A stretch of DNA of 8,813 nucleotides from Solirubrobacterales bacterium (GTDB taxonomy: Bacteria; Actinomycetota; Thermoleophilia; Solirubrobacterales; Solirubrobacteraceae), in assembly GCA_025964065.1 (NCBI GenBank), contig JAOPZO010000315.1:1-8813 (forward strand). The letters run 5' to 3'. The translations under genes were made by a program, and so were the position numbers. This document shows positions 5,568 to 8,813 of the stretch, in pieces. Position 1 is the first letter of the stretch, and every line of letters begins with the position of its first letter. Under the pieces are notes generated by a model. That model saw nothing but the letters and a program-made list of their open reading frames with translations, searched no databases and was not told where the DNA came from.

Positions 5568-5580
5568 CGTCGACTCGACG
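5568..5580. repeat. Perfect palindrome CGTCGACTCGACG upstream of the patatin-like gene
   Basis: Two 6-bp arms (CGTCGA and TCGACG) are separated by one base. The site lies about 35-47 bp upstream of the proposed patatin transcription start and about 130 bp from the divergent lysyl-oxidase-like gene. The position would suit an operator or activator site, but no known factor's consensus is recognised, and short G/C palindromes are not rare in this composition. Confidence 0.25.
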
Positions 5581-5695
5581 AGAGGTTGAACAAGGCGCAG
5601 GCCTCGGAGCGCATCGACGAGCCCCGGGCGACGACGGGGCGCGGGCAGTGGGCACCCGCCGCGCCAGGATGGCGACGCGGATCGCGCCCGGCTCC

Positions 5696-5701
5696 TAGCC
5701 T
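5696..5701 (+). promoter_or_regulatory. Probable -10 element (TAGCCT) of the lysyl-oxidase-like gene, leaderless start
   Basis: TAGCCT fits TANNNT and is followed by 8 nt and then the ATG at 5710. No AGGAGG-like sequence precedes the ATG. The layout matches that at the other transcription-unit starts in the window. No -35 hexamer could be assigned. Confidence 0.4.
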
Positions 5702-5709
5702 GCCGGGCG

Positions 5710-6471
5710 ATGCTGCTCACCGCCGCCCTGGCCACGATGGCCGTCGCGACCCCCTGCACCGTTCCGGAGCGCGCCGTCGCGTGCCCCGATCTCGTGATGC
5801 GCCGTCCCTACGGGATGCGGCTCGTGCGGACGCCGAAGCGCGCGCTGCTCGCGGCGACGAACGCGATCGTGAACGTCGGCGAGGGGCCGCTCGAGATCCG
5901 CGCTCGGCGGCGGAACATCGGCGAGGACCAGATGACCACGCGGCAGGTCCTGCGCCCCGCGCTGCCCGGCGGCGCCGCCCAGGTGCTGCCCGCGACGGGC
6001 AGCGTCGACTTCTTCGACACGCGCACCCGCGGGCGCTACTGGAAGTACCAGGGGGCGGCGAGCTTCACCCTGCGGCCCATCGCCGCAGACGGCACCGTCG
6101 GCCGCATCCGCCGCACGGGCGACAAGGTCGACTACTGCTTCCGGGACCTCACGAAGGTCAGGCGGCTCGACGGTGCCGGCGCGTACCCCGGGACGCCGCG
6201 CGCCCGGGTGTTCGGTGCCTGCTCCACCACGGACCGGGCGCTCGCGCTGACGCTCGGCACGAGCGTCGGTTGGGCGGACATCTACCCCTGGGACTACCCG
6301 CAGAACTCCATCGACGTGACGAGCCTGACGGGCTGCTTCCTCTACACGCTGAAGGCCGATCCGAAGGACGAGCTCGAGGAGCTCCGCGAGGACAACAACA
6401 CGGGCTCCGTCGTGGTCCGCCTGCCCTGGCGCGGGCCCGGCGCGCGGGGCTGCCCGGTGCCCGCGGCGTAG
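5710..6471 (+). CDS. Lysyl-oxidase-like secreted protein lacking the copper-binding histidines
   Basis: A 253-residue protein with the lysyl oxidase fold. The C-terminal half is diagnostic: GDKVDYCFRD (137-146), GWADIYPWDYPQNSIDVTSL (187-206) and LKADPKDELEELREDNNTG (214-232) line up with the human LOX segments holding the two cofactor residues and the SDYTNN end. K139 and Y192 fall on the lysine and tyrosine that form the LTQ cofactor in active enzymes. The copper site, normally an H-x-H-W-H block, is replaced by GRYWKY (108-113), and the protein contains no histidine anywhere. It is therefore unlikely to be a copper amine oxidase. Six cysteines and a short hydrophobic N-terminus (residues 1-15, without a basic start) suggest export with disulfides, though the signal is weak. 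It is 42 bp ahead of typA on the same strand; a functional link is not apparent. Confidence 0.75.
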   Translation: MLLTAALATMAVATPCTVPERAVACPDLVMRRPYGMRLVRTPKRALLAATNAIVNVGEGPLEIRARRRNIGEDQMTTRQVLRPALPGGAAQVLPATGSVDFFDTRTRGRYWKYQGAASFTLRPIAADGTVGRIRRTGDKVDYCFRDLTKVRRLDGAGAYPGTPRARVFGACSTTDRALALTLGTSVGWADIYPWDYPQNSIDVTSLTGCFLYTLKADPKDELEELREDNNTGSVVVRLPWRGPGARGCPVPAA

Positions 6472-6501
6472 GGCGCGAACGGGACCTCGGGCGCGCCCGA
6501 C

Positions 6502-6507
6502 TACCCT
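6502..6507 (+). promoter_or_regulatory. Probable -10 element (TACCCT) of typA, leaderless GTG start
   Basis: TACCCT fits TANNNT and lies 6 nt before the GTG that starts typA, within the 42-bp gap after the lysyl-oxidase-like stop. There is no Shine-Dalgarno in the gap and no other in-frame start codon, so transcription starting at the GTG is the simplest reading. Read-through from the upstream gene remains possible. Confidence 0.45.
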
Positions 6508-6513
6508 GCTGCC

Positions 6514-8394
6514 GTGCCCCAGACCGCCCAAAGCAACAACACCGCCGTCCGTGAGGACCTCCGCAACGTCGCGATCGTCGCGCACGTCGACCACGGGAAG
6601 ACCACCCTCGTCGACGGGATGCTGCGCCAGGCCGGCGCCTTCCGGGAAGGCGCCGTCGCCACCGATCGCGTCATGGACTCCATGGACCTCGAGCGCGAGA
6701 AGGGCATCACGATCTCGGCGAAGAACACCGCGATCCAGCACGGCGACGTGAAGCTCAACGTCATCGACACGCCCGGCCACGCGGACTTCGGCGGCGAGGT
6801 CGAGCGCGGCCTGACGATGGTCGACGGCGTGCTCCTGCTCGTCGACGCCTCCGAGGGCCCGCTCCCCCAGACGCGCTTCGTGCTCCGCAAGGCGCTCGCC
6901 GGCAAGCTCCCCGTGATCCTCGTGATCAACAAGGTCGACCGCCCGGACGCGCGGATCAAGGAGGTCATCGACGAGGTGTACGACCTCTTCTTCGACCTCG
7001 ACGCGACCGAGGAGCAGATCGACTTCCCCATCGTCTACACGAACGCCAAGCAGGGCTGGGCGTCCATGGAGATCGACGGCGACGTGGTGAAGGAGGGAAC
7101 GGACCTCAAGCCGCTGCTCGACCTGCTCGTCGACACCATCCCGCCGCCGTCCTACGACCCGGACCACCCGTTCCAGGCGCTCGTCACGAACCTCGCCGCC
7201 TCGAGCTACGTGGGCCGTCTCGCGCTCTGCCGCGTGCGCCACGGCCGCGTCAAGAAGGGCCAGACCGTCGCCTGGTCGCACCTCGACGGCACGATCACGA
7301 GCGCGAAGATCACGAACCTCTACGTCACGGAGAACCTTTCCTCCGTCGACGCCGAGGAGGCCGGCCCGGGCGAGATCATCGCCGTCGCCGGCATCCCCGA
7401 GATCACGATCGGCGAGACGCTCACCGACACGGACGACCCGCGGCCGCTGCCGGTCATCTCCGTCGACGAGCCGTCGCTCTCGGTGACCATCGGCATCAAC
7501 ACCTCCCCGCTCGCCGGGCAGGACGGCAAGTACCTCACGGCCCGCCAGGTGAAGGACCGCCTGGACCGCGAGCTCGTCGGCAACGTCTCCCTTCGCGTGA
7601 ACGACACGGAGCGCCCGGACACCTGGGAGGTCCAGGGCCGCGGCGAGCTCCAGCTCGCCGTGCTCGTCGAGATGATGCGCCGCGAGGGCTACGAGCTGAC
7701 CGTGGGCAAGCCGCAGGTCGTCACCCGCGAGGTCGACGGCAAGAAGCACGAGCCCGTCGAGCGCGTGACCGTCGACGCCCCGGAGGAGTACGTCGGGGTC
7801 ATCACCCAGCTTCTCGCGCTCCGCAAGGGCCGTATGGAGCAGATGGTCAACCACGGCACGGGCTGGGTCCGCATGGACTACCTCGTCCCGGCCCGCGGCC
7901 TCATCGGCTTCCGCACGGAGTTCCTCACGGAGACGCGCGGCACGGGCCTGATGCACCACGTGAGCGACCGCTACGAGCCGTGGTTCGGCGAGCTCCGCAC
8001 GCGCCCCACGGGCGCCCTGGTCTCCGACCGCAGCGGCGTCGTCACCCCGAACGCGTGCTTCACGCTGCAGGACCGTGGCGCGCTCTTCGTGCACCCGACG
8101 GAGCAGGTCTACGAGGGCATGATCGTCGGCGAGAACGCCCGCTCGGAGGACCTCGACGTGAACATCGTCCGCGAGAAGCACCTGAACAACATCCGCTCGG
8201 CCGGCGCCGACGAGATGATCCGCCTCGTGCCCCCGAAGATCATGTCGCTCGACCAGGCGATGGAGTTCCTGCGCGAGGACGAGTGCGTCGAGGTGACGCC
8301 CGAGCACGTGCGCCTGCGGAAGGTCGCGCTCAAGAGCGTCGATCGCGTGAAGCAGGCGCGCGCGATGAAGGCCGGCGCGGCCGCGCGCCACTAG
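6514..8394 (+). CDS. typA: TypA/BipA, ribosome-associated translational GTPase
   Basis: A 626-residue translation-factor GTPase of the TypA/BipA family, which binds the 70S ribosome at the EF-G site and helps 50S assembly and stress or cold adaptation. G motifs are intact: G1 AHVDHGKTT (23-31), G2 region REKGITI (61-67), G3 DTPGH (85-89), G4 NKVD (139-142) and G5 TNAK (176-179). These are followed by an EF-Tu-like barrel (about 205-300), an EF-G III-like domain (about 310-395), a domain V-like fold (about 405-485) and the BipA-specific C-terminal domain. The marker stretch RGLIGFRTEFLTETRGTG and the REKHLNNIRS run are family signatures. Length is normal (about 600-630), with ten extra polar residues before the conserved start. 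GTG 6514 is the only start in frame after the preceding stop. Confidence 0.97.
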   Translation: MPQTAQSNNTAVREDLRNVAIVAHVDHGKTTLVDGMLRQAGAFREGAVATDRVMDSMDLEREKGITISAKNTAIQHGDVKLNVIDTPGHADFGGEVERGLTMVDGVLLLVDASEGPLPQTRFVLRKALAGKLPVILVINKVDRPDARIKEVIDEVYDLFFDLDATEEQIDFPIVYTNAKQGWASMEIDGDVVKEGTDLKPLLDLLVDTIPPPSYDPDHPFQALVTNLAASSYVGRLALCRVRHGRVKKGQTVAWSHLDGTITSAKITNLYVTENLSSVDAEEAGPGEIIAVAGIPEITIGETLTDTDDPRPLPVISVDEPSLSVTIGINTSPLAGQDGKYLTARQVKDRLDRELVGNVSLRVNDTERPDTWEVQGRGELQLAVLVEMMRREGYELTVGKPQVVTREVDGKKHEPVERVTVDAPEEYVGVITQLLALRKGRMEQMVNHGTGWVRMDYLVPARGLIGFRTEFLTETRGTGLMHHVSDRYEPWFGELRTRPTGALVSDRSGVVTPNACFTLQDRGALFVHPTEQVYEGMIVGENARSEDLDVNIVREKHLNNIRSAGADEMIRLVPPKIMSLDQAMEFLREDECVEVTPEHVRLRKVALKSVDRVKQARAMKAGAAARH

Positions 8395-8434
8395 GTCCCG
8401 CGGCGGGGGCGGCGGCGAGCTCGGCCGGTGGCCC

Positions 8435-8813
8435 TCAGCGCAGTCGCAGGCGGCGGAACGTGCGGGCGCGGGCCTTCCGCTCGACGTTCCCGGAGGCGTC
8501 GACGCCGCGCACCCACAGCTTGTAGCGGCCCGGGGCGAAGCGGCCGCTGCGGGAGAAGGACCAGCTGCGCGTGCCGTTCGCGGCGAGGTACGGCGTGCGG
8601 GCGCAGCTCGCGGGCTTCGCGAAGCGACCGTCGGCCCGCAGGAACGCGCAGCGCCTGCCGACCTCGCGGCCCAGCGCGACGGAGACGCCGACGAGGCGGC
8701 CGGGGAGCTTCCCGCAGCCCGGGTCACGCGAGGCCCCGCGCACGCTCAGCGTGCGACGGGTCAGGCGCGTGCGACCCGGCCGGCTGACGGGCGCCGCCGC
8801 GTCCCGGCAGGCC
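8435..8813 (-). CDS. C-terminal part of a secreted protein with Ig-like tail domain (5' end beyond window)
   Basis: The minus-strand frame is open from the right edge to a TGA at 8435-8437 (125 residues visible), so this is the 3' part of a longer gene; a GTG at 8743 is probably internal. The sequence shows a beta-rich repeat ending GRYKLWVRGVDASGNVE, then a basic ARARTFRRLRLR tail. Single-domain extracellular Ig-like modules of this style (..G.Y.V.V.A.DAAGN.E..) are common at the C-termini of large secreted proteins in Solirubrobacterales. Spaced cysteines fit disulfides. The catalytic or main domain, if any, lies outside, so function cannot be given. It converges on typA, with 40 bp between the stops; that gap is G/C-rich (including gagctc and GGCCggtGGCC) but has no clear terminator. 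Confidence 0.75.
   Translation of the reverse strand, partial: ACRDAAAPVSRPGRTRLTRRTLSVRGASRDPGCGKLPGRLVGVSVALGREVGRRCAFLRADGRFAKPASCARTPYLAANGTRSWSFSRSGRFAPGRYKLWVRGVDASGNVERKARARTFRRLRLR

Noticed and set aside
5534..5614. Longer N-terminus for the patatin-like protein from ATG 5614
   Set aside because: The 27 extra residues are not patatin-like, and the -10-like TACCGT fits a start at 5533.
5695..8727. Very long open frame on the minus strand opposite typA and the lysyl-oxidase-like gene
   Set aside because: It is antisense to two clear genes, full of repetitive Arg/Asp/Val/Leu/His with no domain; a by-product of G/C-rich third positions.
1..8813. CRISPR arrays, insertion sequences, tRNA or rRNA genes, riboswitches
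   Set aside because: No spaced direct repeats, transposase-like sequence, terminal inverted repeats, tRNA cloverleaf or conserved RNA element was seen on either strand.

Overview
This is a GC-rich (roughly 70% by eye) bacterial chromosomal window with strongly G/C-ending codons, most likely from a high-GC actinobacterium. The mix of a SUF operon with SufU and a Rieske-type ferredoxin, a lysyl-oxidase-like secreted protein, and a secreted protein ending in the GRYKLWVRGVDASGNVE-type tail suggests Thermoleophilia (Solirubrobacterales: Conexibacter, Patulibacter or Solirubrobacter relatives). The lineage is inferred from recognised protein styles; no search was possible.

Positions 1-4406 (minus strand, read right to left) hold an iron-sulfur cluster assembly (SUF) locus: an Rrf2-family regulator, sufC, sufS, a possible 53-codon ORF, sufU, a roughly 345-bp gap, a Rieske-type ferredoxin, and sufB, which runs off the left edge. 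The regulator overlaps sufC by 8 nt, sufC and sufS are 2 nt apart, and ferredoxin and sufB are 4 nt apart. SufS takes sulfur from cysteine, SufU accepts it, and SufB with SufC (and presumably SufD, not in view) forms the scaffold and ATPase. The Rrf2 protein probably senses cluster supply and controls its own operon. The gene order is permuted relative to the usual actinobacterial B-D-C-S-U. The gap at the permutation point carries a frame-broken PAS-domain fragment on the plus strand, which looks like a rearrangement scar.

Positions 4472-5533 (minus) encode a patatin-like phospholipase with an intact Ser-Asp dyad. A divergent intergenic region (5534-5709) separates it from two plus-strand genes: a lysyl-oxidase-like protein with no histidine at all (5710-6471), so it lacks the copper site, and the translational GTPase TypA/BipA (6514-8394). 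Convergent to typA is the C-terminal part of a secreted protein with an Ig-like tail (8435 to the right edge).

A cross-cutting pattern is that all four transcription-unit-leading genes with visible upstream DNA (Rrf2 regulator, patatin, lysyl-oxidase-like gene, typA) have a TANNNT hexamer ending 6-8 nt before the start codon and no convincing Shine-Dalgarno. This suggests leaderless mRNAs. Several operon-internal genes instead carry purine-rich ribosome-binding sites. I found no dramatic new system. The best leads are the PAS relic at the operon junction, the short IscU-like spacing in SufU, the His-free lysyl-oxidase-like protein and the leaderless-start pattern.
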